DNA from: ATZT02 sp964655115 | Lineage (GTDB): Bacteria > Actinomycetota > Actinomycetes > S36-B12 > UBA5976 | Length of the DNA: 14,285 nucleotides | Direction: 5' to 3' | Assembly (NCBI GenBank): GCA_964655115.1 | Contig: CAZZKM010000026.1 | Location: forward strand, 1-14,285 | Shown here: piece by piece, positions 7,199 to 13,706 of the stretch | How the letters are laid out: the number at the start of each line of letters is the position of its first letter | Numbering within the stretch: position 1 is the stretch's first letter | Notes under the pieces: model-generated | What the model saw: the letters and a program-made list of their open reading frames with translations, nothing else | What the model was told of the DNA's origin: nothing | Database searches by the model: none | Translations under genes and position numbers: made by a program

Positions 7199-8239
7199 TT
7201 GTTAGTTGCCAAACCAGTAAAACTATTAGCTAATCAATTCGATCACTTTTATAAAGGTGGTAATCGAATTGGCAGTTTACGAAATGGACCTGGTGGTCCT
7301 ATGCGTCCTGAAGAATGGCTTGGTTCAACAACAACTCGTTTTGGAAGTGATAACCAAGGATTAACAGTTTTAGAAGATGGCACAACTTTAAAAGAAAGTG
7401 TTTTAACAAATCCTGAATCTTGGTTAGGAAAATCACACGTAGCAAGGTATGGATCAAGTATTGAATTGTTAGTTAAATTATTAGATCCAGAACAAAGATT
7501 GCCAGTTCACTTTCATCCTAAAAGAAATTTTTCTAAACAACATTTAGGTGTGCCGCACGGAAAAACTGAAGCATGGATTGTGTTAGATGCACCAAAAGAT
7601 GCATGGGTGGGATTAGGTTTTTCAAAAAATATGTCACTATCAAAAGTAAAGTCCATGGTAGAAAATGAAGATACCAATGGATTAATAAGTTCTCTTAATA
7701 AAAGAATAGTAAAAAAAGGTGAAGGAATTTTAGTTCCTGCAGGAATGCCTCATGCAATTGCAGAAAATATATTCATTTTGGAATTACAGGAACCAACAGA
7801 TTTTTCTATTCTTTTAGAATGGGAAGGTTTTGCCGTTGATGGTAAAAAAGATGGACATTTAAATTTAGGTTTTGATTTAGCTTTACAAGCACTTGATCTA
7901 AATGCGTTAGAAAAAGCAGATTTAGAAAAATTAGTCGTATCGGAAAACTCTGATTCAACCCTGATGCAAAGCATGCTACCGGTTCAAGCAGATCCTTATT
8001 TTAGATCTCATTTAATAAAGCCAAATAATGCAACCATTGAATTTCCTTCAGGTTTTTCAATTCTTTTAGCAACCGATGGGAAAGGAATAATAAGTACCGA
8101 AAAACAGGGAAATTTTGAAATAAACAAAGGAGATGCATTTATTATTCCTTTTGAATCCGGAGGTTGGTCAATTACAGGAATGATTCAAGTTTTGTTATCT
8201 AGACCACCTGCACCAGATGCGCCAATGGCGTCTTTATAA
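7199..8239 (+). CDS. manA: Class I mannose-6-phosphate isomerase
   Basis: Cytoplasmic zinc enzyme that interconverts mannose 6-phosphate and fructose 6-phosphate, linking glycolysis to GDP-mannose or allowing use of mannose. The 346 residues are a cupin-type protein with the expected metal ligands His104 and His106 (PVHFHP), Glu124 (GKTEAW) and His185 (PAGMPHA); the HLGVPHGKTEAWIVL stretch (115-129) is typical of the class. It is shorter than E. coli ManA, as for many actinobacterial and Gram-positive forms. The start is TTG with GGGAG ten bases upstream, partly inside a small hairpin. It lies 17 bases after the SpoIID gene and 32 bases before the MFS gene. Mannose supply for envelope glycans, or uptake by the following transporter, are both reasonable roles. 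Confidence 0.88.
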   Translation: MLVAKPVKLLANQFDHFYKGGNRIGSLRNGPGGPMRPEEWLGSTTTRFGSDNQGLTVLEDGTTLKESVLTNPESWLGKSHVARYGSSIELLVKLLDPEQRLPVHFHPKRNFSKQHLGVPHGKTEAWIVLDAPKDAWVGLGFSKNMSLSKVKSMVENEDTNGLISSLNKRIVKKGEGILVPAGMPHAIAENIFILELQEPTDFSILLEWEGFAVDGKKDGHLNLGFDLALQALDLNALEKADLEKLVVSENSDSTLMQSMLPVQADPYFRSHLIKPNNATIEFPSGFSILLATDGKGIISTEKQGNFEINKGDAFIIPFESGGWSITGMIQVLLSRPPAPDAPMASL

Positions 8240-8271
8240 ATAAATTCATTAATAAGATAAGTTAAGAAAAA

Positions 8272-9429
8272 ATGACTTCAACTCACGTACCTTTAAAATT
8301 AAATAATTTATCTATTTCTTCAGGTATTGCCATCTTTGCAATAATGGGCGGTTTTACTTCCTCTTATGGGGTAATGGTGCCATTTTTTAGAGAAAAATTT
8401 GGTTTAAGTCTTGGTCAAAGTGGAATTATTTTCTTTATCCACGGATTAACTGCATTAGTTGGAGTAGTAATTGGAACTTTTACAGTCTCTAAATTTAAAG
8501 CATCATTAGTAGGTGGTCTTGGTGTTCCTGTTATGGGATTTGGTGCTTTATTAATTGGTTATGCCAGTAATTGGAACATAACTTTAATGGGAGTTGGAAT
8601 TGTTGGAGTTGGATTTGGAGCATGTGATGCAACTATTAGTCAATTTTTGTCTCGAGGCGGAAGTGCAAAAGCTGTAAGGCTTGTAAATATTTTAAACGCA
8701 GGTTTTGCCTTAGGTGCGGTTATTGGTCCAATTTTAATTGCTTGGTCTGTTCCTGATGATTTTAGTTTATTACTTTTAATTTGGGCTTTAGTGTTTTTTG
8801 TTATTGGTTATTTATTTATAAGTAATACCAAAGGTTATTTAAAGCGAGATCATTCAAAAGCAAAGCCTGATGGTCATAAATTTGTTTTTTCTATGTTACT
8901 TTCAGGAATTTGTTTTTATGTAGGCGTTGAAGTTGGTGCAACAGGTTGGATTCCAACTTATATGATTGATAAAAATTATTCTGCACAAATAGGTGCAACT
9001 GCTTTAGCAATATTTTTCTTGAGTTTAGCTGCTGGAAGAATTGTAATTTTACCTTTAGCAAAAAAGTTTTCACCAACAGAAATAGTTATTACATCTTGTG
9101 TGTTGATAATAATTAGTATTTCTTTTATAGGGTTTACAAATTTCTCCTTAATTGGCTTTGCCATTATGGGTTTTGTTTGTGGTCCAGTTTTTCCAACCGC
9201 TATGGTTTGGGCGGTAAGAATTAATCCGGGGGATCCAAGAACTGCTGGATTTATGATGTTTGCAGCAATTTTAGGAGCAACAATTTCTCCTTCTTTGATG
9301 GGTTTAATTATGGATTCAACTGGAACAAATATTTTTCCATGGTTATTGATGGTCCCTGCACTTTTAACTTTCTTAGTTTATGCAATTGCTGCAAAACAAA
9401 AAATTGCTGAACATATAGAACATCACTAA
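8272..9429 (+). CDS. MFS transporter, sugar-permease (FHS)-like
   Basis: Inner-membrane carrier of 385 residues with twelve predicted helices (about 16-37, 49-71, 81-97, 103-124, 139-158, 165-184, 204-226, 242-260, 270-288, 292-315, 324-346 and 354-374). The short loops, the Gly-rich fourth helix (GVGIVGVGFGACDA) and the LNAGFALGAVIGP segment (141-153) recall the fucose/glucose permease (FHS) branch of the MFS, whose members import sugars with protons. Following directly after the mannose-6-phosphate isomerase gene, it may import mannose or a related sugar, but substrate cannot be read from the sequence. The ribosome site is weak (TTAAG). Its 3' end overlaps the convergent dehydrogenase gene by 4 bp. 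Confident as MFS, tentative as sugar carrier. Confidence 0.85.
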   Translation: MTSTHVPLKLNNLSISSGIAIFAIMGGFTSSYGVMVPFFREKFGLSLGQSGIIFFIHGLTALVGVVIGTFTVSKFKASLVGGLGVPVMGFGALLIGYASNWNITLMGVGIVGVGFGACDATISQFLSRGGSAKAVRLVNILNAGFALGAVIGPILIAWSVPDDFSLLLLIWALVFFVIGYLFISNTKGYLKRDHSKAKPDGHKFVFSMLLSGICFYVGVEVGATGWIPTYMIDKNYSAQIGATALAIFFLSLAAGRIVILPLAKKFSPTEIVITSCVLIIISISFIGFTNFSLIGFAIMGFVCGPVFPTAMVWAVRINPGDPRTAGFMMFAAILGATISPSLMGLIMDSTGTNIFPWLLMVPALLTFLVYAIAAKQKIAEHIEHH

Positions 9430-10496
9430 AGATCTAGTGATTTTATAGAATCATTAAATTCTTTAATTTTTGTTTTAATCTGATCTTTATTAAGTTTTAA
9501 GTGCTCCAAAATCGTAAAACGATCTGGTCTTGTGGAAGGTGCTTTATCTATAATTTCAACAAATTCTTCATCATTAAAACCTAAATCAATATGAGTTAAG
9601 GGTAAATCGTGTTGAGCAAGAGCAAAAGCCAATTCATCAAAATGTTCTTGGCCATCTCTTAAAAATGTGGCAAATAATGCACCGACTCCAACTTGTTCAC
9701 CATGTGGTTTAGTTCTATCTGGATATAAAAGATCAATTGCATGAGAAATTTCATGGCAGGCTCCACTGCAAGGCCTACTAGTTCCTGCTATTCCCATGGC
9801 AATTCCAGATAAAACTAAAGCTTCAGAAAGAGCAACTAAAAAGTCATCACTGCCAATTGAATCTGCTCTACCTAAAAGTGCTTCAGCACTAATTCGTGCC
9901 ATGGAAGAAGCCAAACCATCCATTTTTTCATTGTTAACTTTTACAGCTAATTCCCAATCTTTAACAGCAGATAAATTACTTAAGACATCACCAATTCCTG
10001 CTTTTATGAATCTGTTTGGCGCAAGTTTTATGGCATCTAAATCAACTACAACTGCAAGTGGTGCATTTACTCCAAAAGAACCACGACCACCTTTATCTTC
10101 CAAAATACTTACCGGAGAAGCAATTCCATCGTGAGCTAAATTTGTGGCAACTGAAATCATCGGGATCTCTAATTTTGTTGCTGCATATTTACAAACATCA
10201 ATTACTCTTCCACCTCCAACGCCAACAATTGCATCGAAATTACTTGGTTTTAATTCATTTGCTAAGGAAATTGCATCTGTTAAAGAATTACCAGGAGAAA
10301 TAAAAACTTTGGCATTTGGTGCTATTTTTTTAAGTTTTTCAGAAAACTTTTTACTTCCACCTTCACTCATAACTATTGCAATATGACCTTTGGCAGAAAC
10401 TCTTTGATCTGCAAGAACTTGTGTTAAATCTTCTAGTGCACCTTTTCGAATATCTATGTATAAAGGTGTTTCCACCATTCTTTTTAATAATGACAT
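9426..10496 (-). CDS. sn-Glycerol-1-phosphate dehydrogenase-type iron/zinc alcohol dehydrogenase
   Basis: Predicted to reduce dihydroxyacetone phosphate to sn-glycerol 1-phosphate with NAD(P)H, the reaction of archaeal EgsA and bacterial AraM. The 356 residues have the dinucleotide loop GVGGGRVIDVCKYAA (92-106), the ATNLAHDGIASP segment (117-128) that resembles the G1PDH signature (T-x-x-S-H-D-G-I-A-S-P), and metal ligands Asp170 (GIGD), His248 (GACHEISH) and His265 (KPHGEQ). The SRPCSGACHEISHA block also fits the G1PDH branch better than glycerol dehydrogenase GldA. Its ATG lies 13 bp inside the nucleotidyltransferase gene, with AAGG eight bases upstream, so the pair is an operon and should act in one pathway. 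Another phosphorylated alcohol as product cannot be excluded. Confidence 0.85.
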   Translation of the reverse strand: MSLLKRMVETPLYIDIRKGALEDLTQVLADQRVSAKGHIAIVMSEGGSKKFSEKLKKIAPNAKVFISPGNSLTDAISLANELKPSNFDAIVGVGGGRVIDVCKYAATKLEIPMISVATNLAHDGIASPVSILEDKGGRGSFGVNAPLAVVVDLDAIKLAPNRFIKAGIGDVLSNLSAVKDWELAVKVNNEKMDGLASSMARISAEALLGRADSIGSDDFLVALSEALVLSGIAMGIAGTSRPCSGACHEISHAIDLLYPDRTKPHGEQVGVGALFATFLRDGQEHFDELAFALAQHDLPLTHIDLGFNDEEFVEIIDKAPSTRPDRFTILEHLKLNKDQIKTKIKEFNDSIKSLDL

Positions 10497-11215
10497 GCAA
10501 TTGACCTTGCTTTTGTTAAATCATCATGATTATCAACTTCTACCCAAGATACTTCGCCAATTGGCTGTAAACCGATAACTCCACCGCGATCAACGTATTC
10601 TTGATATCCATCTTCATAATAAAGATTTGGATCTAATCTCCAAGTTGCTTCTAAGCTTGCTTCCAGATCATCTGCTGCATCTGGTTCAACCAGAGTTAAG
10701 CCAATATATTCACCATACGCAGAGTTAGGATCCATCAATTTAGTTATTTTAGAAAGATTACCGGCACAATCAACAGTTAGTTTCATTTCTTCTTCAGCTA
10801 ACTTTTTTACAGTATCTACAGCTAATAAAATTGTTGGCCCTCTATTTGCTAGCAAAGTTTCTTCAACAGTGTAGGGATGAACTGTGTCACCATTTGCAAG
10901 TAAAAAACCTTGTGGGAATAAATCTCTTGCACACCATAATGAATACGCATTATTCCATTCTTCTGCTTTTTCATTATGTATTAATTCAATTGTTACGTTA
11001 TGTCTTTCTTCTAAATCTTTTTTTCTATTTTCAACTTCAATTGCGCGATATCCCACAATTACAGCTACATCTTTTAATCCAACTTTAGAAAAATTACTTA
11101 AAGTTAAATCTAGAATTGTAGTTTCGTTATCAATTGGAATTAATGCTTTAGGCAAAGTATCGGTGTAGGGGCGAAGACGTCTTCCCGCACCTGCGGCCAA
11201 CACCATCCCGATCAT
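10484..11215 (-). CDS. LicC-like CTP:phosphoalcohol cytidylyltransferase
   Basis: Nucleotidyltransferase of 243 residues, predicted to join CMP from CTP to a phosphorylated alcohol. It opens with the pyrophosphorylase signature MVLAAGAGRRLRPYTDTLPKALIPI (4-28, including the phosphate-binding G-x-G-x-R and Lys23). It has the EWNNAYSLW motif (86-94) of phosphocholine-type cytidylyltransferases, the metal-binding NGD (108-110), the GEYIGL segment (168-173) and a closing VEVDNHDDL (226-234). CTP rather than another nucleotide is inferred from the LicC-like NN-x-YSLW block. No choline pathway gene is seen; the partner gene suggests glycerol 1-phosphate as substrate, giving CDP-glycerol. It is unlike TagD, which has an HxGH motif. 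Start ATG at 11215; an in-frame ATG three codons later is possible. Confidence 0.83.
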   Translation of the reverse strand: MIGMVLAAGAGRRLRPYTDTLPKALIPIDNETTILDLTLSNFSKVGLKDVAVIVGYRAIEVENRKKDLEERHNVTIELIHNEKAEEWNNAYSLWCARDLFPQGFLLANGDTVHPYTVEETLLANRGPTILLAVDTVKKLAEEEMKLTVDCAGNLSKITKLMDPNSAYGEYIGLTLVEPDAADDLEASLEATWRLDPNLYYEDGYQEYVDRGGVIGLQPIGEVSWVEVDNHDDLTKARSIACHY

Positions 11216-11296
11216 CTAAAAATCTCACTTTCCCATTTGTTTAAGCAAAAATACCCTCGTAAATAGTCTTTCACGCATACTTATTCAAGAAGTGTA
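11216..11296. promoter_or_regulatory. Divergent promoter region between the nucleotidyltransferase and TagF-like genes
   Basis: This 81-bp gap must hold start signals for both arms of the putative polymer locus. On the plus strand TTGTTT (11237-11242) is 17 bases from TAAATA (11260-11265). On the minus strand TTGAAT (11288-11283) is 17 bases from TATTTA (11265-11260). Both predictions use the same six bases as the -10 element, so they would be mutually exclusive or a shared bidirectional promoter. Each hexamer matches the consensus only in part and lacks the usual final T, so confidence is low. Confidence 0.3.
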
Positions 11297-12436
11297 TTGA
11301 GTAGGCTCGTAATCACTATGGCATTTAATTCAAGAAGATTTGATTCCAATCCGTGGTATTTACGCATTAGAAGAATGGCCGGTGCTGCTTATCACGCTTG
11401 GATAGCAAATGATCCTGAAGCGATAACAGAATTTAAAGATGTTAAAAATAATTCATTAAATTTTGAAGTTTTAGCATATTTTGGTGATGATTTATCTCGT
11501 TCTTATCAATTACAACAATGGCTGCCAGTCTTTGAAGAATTAAACAAAGTTCACAAAGTACAAATTATTTGCAGGCAATATCCAACAACAAAACACATAA
11601 GAAAACTTACTAATCTACCAGTTAATTCTGTTTACGACTTTTTTACATTAACAGATTTAATTGAATCAAATAATTATAAAGTAATTTTATATGTCAATAA
11701 TTCTTTTACAAATTTTCAAGCAATGGCAGCAAAAAGAGCTTTTCATGTTCATCTAAATCATGGTGAATCTGACAAAATGAGTATGACCTCAAGACAAATG
11801 TATGCCTACGACGTTGTAGCGGTAGCAGGACAAGCTGCTAAAGATCGTTTGGCAAAATCTTTGATAGTAAAAGATGAAAATAAAGAAATAGTTATTGGTA
11901 GACCACAATTAGATTTATTAAGTAAACCATTTGAAGTTTCAGCAGGTAGAAAAGTTTTAGTTTATGCTCCAACTTGGCATGGAGACCAAGAAGCAAATAA
12001 TTACACTTCGATTGATTTATACGGAGAAAAAATCATTGAGGCAATGCTTAAAGTGCCAAATGCAACAGTTCTTTATAAACCGCATCCAAAAATTGTTGCG
12101 GCAAAAGCCTTGATNNNNNNNNNNNNNNNNNNNNNNNNNNNNNNNNNNNNNNNNNNNNNNNNNNNNNNNNNNNNNNNNNNNNNNNNNNNNNNNNNNNNNN
12201 NNNNNNNNNNNNNNGCTGTAACCATAATCAATAAGGAAAATATTTCAAATATTGAAAATTTAATTAACAATCATCTATCTGGTGATTTTGATAGAAGTAG
12301 ATACCAAGAATTAAGAAATTATTATTTTGGTGATACAAAACCTGGTGAAAGCGTTAAACGATTTATGGACATGGTTGATTTGTTGATCAAAAAACGCGAT
12401 GAACGTGTGGCCCAAATGCCCACGTCAACGAATTAA
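11297..12436 (+). CDS. CDP-glycerol glycerophosphotransferase-like protein (TagF/TagB type), interrupted by an assembly gap
   Basis: Predicted to transfer glycerol phosphate from CDP-glycerol to a growing envelope polymer at the cytoplasmic face of the membrane. The visible parts have the family landmarks: VHLNHGESDK (151-160), GRPQLDLL (201-208), VLVYAPTWHGD (220-230) and YKPHP (260-264), which carry the conserved His residues of the glycerophosphotransferase domain. The C-terminal 70 or so residues end in a typical helix (GESVKRFMDMVDLLIKK). An N-run replaces the middle, where the conserved acidic/Ser motif (D-x-S-S type) should lie. The frame agrees on both sides, but the gap length is nominal. 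The start may be TTG 11297, with AAGAAG just upstream, or ATG 11318. It is divergent from the dehydrogenase and nucleotidyltransferase genes, its likely pathway partners. Confidence 0.8.
   Translation: MSRLVITMAFNSRRFDSNPWYLRIRRMAGAAYHAWIANDPEAITEFKDVKNNSLNFEVLAYFGDDLSRSYQLQQWLPVFEELNKVHKVQIICRQYPTTKHIRKLTNLPVNSVYDFFTLTDLIESNNYKVILYVNNSFTNFQAMAAKRAFHVHLNHGESDKMSMTSRQMYAYDVVAVAGQAAKDRLAKSLIVKDENKEIVIGRPQLDLLSKPFEVSAGRKVLVYAPTWHGDQEANNYTSIDLYGEKIIEAMLKVPNATVLYKPHPKIVAAKALXXXXXXXXXXXXXXXXXXXXXXXXXXXXXXXXXXAVTIINKENISNIENLINNHLSGDFDRSRYQELRNYYFGDTKPGESVKRFMDMVDLLIKKRDERVAQMPTSTN
12115..12214. other. Assembly gap of 100 N
   Basis: Exactly 100 undetermined bases sit inside the TagF-like gene. A round 100 is the usual placeholder for a scaffold join of unknown length, so the real number of missing bases may differ. 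The open frame before and after agrees by coincidence of the placeholder or because the join is correct. Confidence 0.99.
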
Positions 12437-12445
12437 ATAAACCCG

Positions 12446-12518
12446 GCCGCTTTAGCTCAGTTGGCAGAGCGTTGCTCTCGTAAAGCAAAGGTCTCGGGTT
12501 CAATTCCCGAAAGCGGCT
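12446..12518 (+). tRNA. tRNA-Thr (anticodon CGT)
   Basis: A complete 73-base cloverleaf with no mispairs. The acceptor stem is GCCGCTT (12446-12452) with AAGCGGC (12511-12517). The D stem is GCTC/GAGC (12455-12458 and 12467-12470). The anticodon stem is TTGCT/AGCAA around the loop CTCGTAA, with anticodon CGT at 12479-12481. The T stem is TCGGG/CCCGA with loop TTCAATT. The discriminator base is T12518, and CCA is not encoded. The GCCGC...CTCGTAA layout resembles actinobacterial tRNA-Thr(CGT). It reads the codon ACG, which should be rare in such AT-rich DNA. The gene starts only nine bases after the TagF-like stop, so it may be co-transcribed. Its 3' part is repeated at 13657. Confidence 0.97.
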
Positions 12519-12532
12519 CTCACAAAACGAAC
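12494..12532 (+). repeat. att-like direct repeat, tRNA copy
   Basis: This 39-base unit covers the T arm, the 3' acceptor strand and the discriminator of the tRNA, plus 14 bases beyond it. It matches 13657-13695 with two mismatches (12523 and 12529), and its first 29 bases are identical. Placement at a tRNA 3' end is the classic layout of a tyrosine-integrase attachment site. Confidence 0.88.
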
Positions 12533-12542
12533 AAATTCTCTA

Positions 12543-12695
12543 ATAAAGGATTATTTTGCGATAGTTTTTGTAGCTATTAATGCTAACTCGAACTCTGTCT
12601 TAATTAAAGTGATAAGAGTCAATGATTACCGTTTAACTAAAGCTAAAGTTAACGAATTAATTCAGCTAATTCAACTAGAAACTTTCAGTAATTAA
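12543..12695 (+). other. Start-less open stretch, possible gene remnant
   Basis: A frame with no ATG, TTG or good GTG start stays open here and ends at TAA 12693-12695; it is in fact open further back through the tRNA 3' flank. It would encode a hydrophobic piece (YFAIVFVAINANS) followed by a helical, mixed-charge tail (RLTKAKVNELIQLIQLETFSN). It lies just inside the island next to the tRNA, where a truncated element gene could remain. About 50 open codons can occur by chance, so this is a weak call and no function is assigned. Confidence 0.2.
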
Positions 12696-12754
12696 CAATA
12701 TAAATAAATTTTAGGAAGAACTGGATATTTTTAAATCTAAAGTATTAGTTTTCT

Positions 12755-13483
12755 TTATGCTGGAGCAGTAGGAGTTAAACACAAATTACCCGACATTTGT
12801 TCGGAAGTATATTTACTCCTGTCTGTGGTAGCAACTTTGTTCCACTCCGTAGTAACTTTTGATATTGAGAGAAGAATATTCGGCTTTGATGTGGGGTTTA
12901 TGAAATCAAGTGGGCAGTACGCTTCCATCAACCCATTTTTTTCTTTAACTAACATTAATTCGTAACGACCAAAATCTTCTTTACATTGCCAAGCAGGAAC
13001 CGTTGCAATTATTTGTCCCACTTTTACTTGATCGTTTTTATTAAGATTAGTTATGACGTGATCAAGAGAAAATATTTGCTGGGATTTAGAATCCATTATG
13101 TATAACTCTGTGTCACAATCTTCAGGTTGAGGTCTATTATCAATTACTACCCCATCCACAGGTGAAATAACCGATTGTCCAATCTTCAGCATGTCAAAGG
13201 TAAGAGTGGATTCGACCTTACCTTGGTAATTTTCTCCAAATATATGAATCGGAGGATAATCACGAGCTGGCCAACTATTAGTATCGCTTGGCCATTTCCA
13301 TGGGTTTGATTCTAAATCAATTGATAAATTTTCAAATACAATATTGGATTGAACTGTTTCTTTCGTTTCACGCACGTCACCTTGAGTGTTCTCCGACTTA
13401 GGGCTTCCGTCATCACCGCACGCAGAGACTAGAAAGAGTGTTACTGTCAAGAGGATTTGGTTGGCGATAAGACGTTTACGCAT
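12755..13483 (-). CDS. Lipoprotein with a degenerate M23/LytM-like domain
   Basis: Predicted exported lipoprotein anchored on the outer face of the membrane. I chose the ATG at 13483 because it gives a textbook signal, MRKRLIANQILLTVTLFLVSAC, with the lipobox Cys at 22; an in-frame ATG five codons upstream (13498) lacks support. Residues about 25-50 are a polar linker. Residues about 100-181 resemble an M23/LytM beta domain: GQSVISPVDGVVI (102-114), SLDHVI (139-144), DQVKVGQIIATV (151-162) and GRYELMLV (172-179). The H-x-G-x-D and H-x-H zinc motifs of active M23 peptidases are not seen, so it is probably non-catalytic. Four Cys (123, 167, 190, 235) could form disulfides. It is the only clear cargo gene between the two att-like repeats. 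Function is unknown; a wall-binding or hydrolase-activator role is inference. Confidence 0.72.
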   Translation of the reverse strand: MRKRLIANQILLTVTLFLVSACGDDGSPKSENTQGDVRETKETVQSNIVFENLSIDLESNPWKWPSDTNSWPARDYPPIHIFGENYQGKVESTLTFDMLKIGQSVISPVDGVVIDNRPQPEDCDTELYIMDSKSQQIFSLDHVITNLNKNDQVKVGQIIATVPAWQCKEDFGRYELMLVKEKNGLMEAYCPLDFINPTSKPNILLSISKVTTEWNKVATTDRSKYTSEQMSGNLCLTPTAPA

Positions 13484-13553
13484 TATGTAAGTACCCATCC
13501 GGTGTTATTCTTTAAACCGACGTTCCACACGGAAACTATAACTTACAATTTAT

Positions 13554-13569
13554 AAATTCTCAAGAATTT
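13554..13569. promoter_or_regulatory. 16-bp near-palindrome upstream of the lipoprotein gene
   Basis: AAATTCT (13554-13560) and AGAATTT (13563-13569) are perfect inverted arms two bases apart, about 70 bp upstream of the lipoprotein start. A two-base loop is too small for an RNA hairpin, which favours a protein-binding site on DNA. The same eight bases AAATTCTC recur at 12533-12540 beside the tRNA copy of the repeat. The wider gap 13499-13656 holds no other gene that I can support. Confidence 0.3.
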
Positions 13570-13656
13570 GTGTCAATTGCAATAGAAGGTTAATCGCTGA
13601 TCTCTTCACACTGTAGAGAAGAAATTAACTGTATATAAATCTAGGTAACCAATTAG

Positions 13657-13695
13657 TCGGGTTCAATTCCCGAAAGCGGCTCTCATAAAACTAAC
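13657..13695 (+). repeat. att-like direct repeat, distal copy
   Basis: Second copy of the tRNA-Thr 3' end, lying 1163 bp from the first. It keeps the T arm, the AAGCGGC acceptor strand and the discriminator T, but the bases before 13657 are unrelated to the tRNA, so it is not a second tRNA gene. The two differences from the first copy (13686 and 13692) lie beyond the tRNA end. Confidence 0.88.
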
Positions 13696-13706
13696 TACTA
13701 AGGCAG

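Larger units (their letters stand above)
12519..13695. mobile_element. Putative tRNA-Thr mini-island without integrase
   Basis: The DNA between the intact tRNA-Thr and the second copy of its 3' end has the form of an element inserted at a tRNA gene. The unit, from one repeat to the same point in the next, is 1163 bp. It carries one clear gene, a minus-strand lipoprotein (12755-13483), plus non-coding flanks and one start-less open stretch (12543-12695). No integrase, excisionase or transposase gene is present. It could be a decayed island, a non-autonomous unit mobilised from elsewhere, or one module of a longer tandem island continuing past the window. Base composition is not visibly different from the flanks. 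Confidence 0.6.

Noticed and set aside
9796..10386. Plus-strand open frames opposite the dehydrogenase gene
   Set aside because: Several frames of about 80-110 codons are open here, but their proteins have no family pattern and mirror the codon structure of the convincing minus-strand gene.
10484..11215. Glucose- or mannose-1-phosphate nucleotidyltransferase linked to manA
   Set aside because: The N-terminal signature is shared, but the short length and the NN-x-YSLW and GEYIGL segments fit the LicC-type cytidylyltransferases better, and the gene is coupled to the dehydrogenase rather than to manA.
13657..13681. A second tRNA gene
   Set aside because: Only the T arm and 3' acceptor strand are present; the bases upstream do not form a D arm, an anticodon arm or a 5' acceptor strand.
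12446..13695. Tyrosine integrase or transposase within the island
   Set aside because: All frames between the repeats were read; none shows an R-H-R-Y or DDE pattern or sufficient length.
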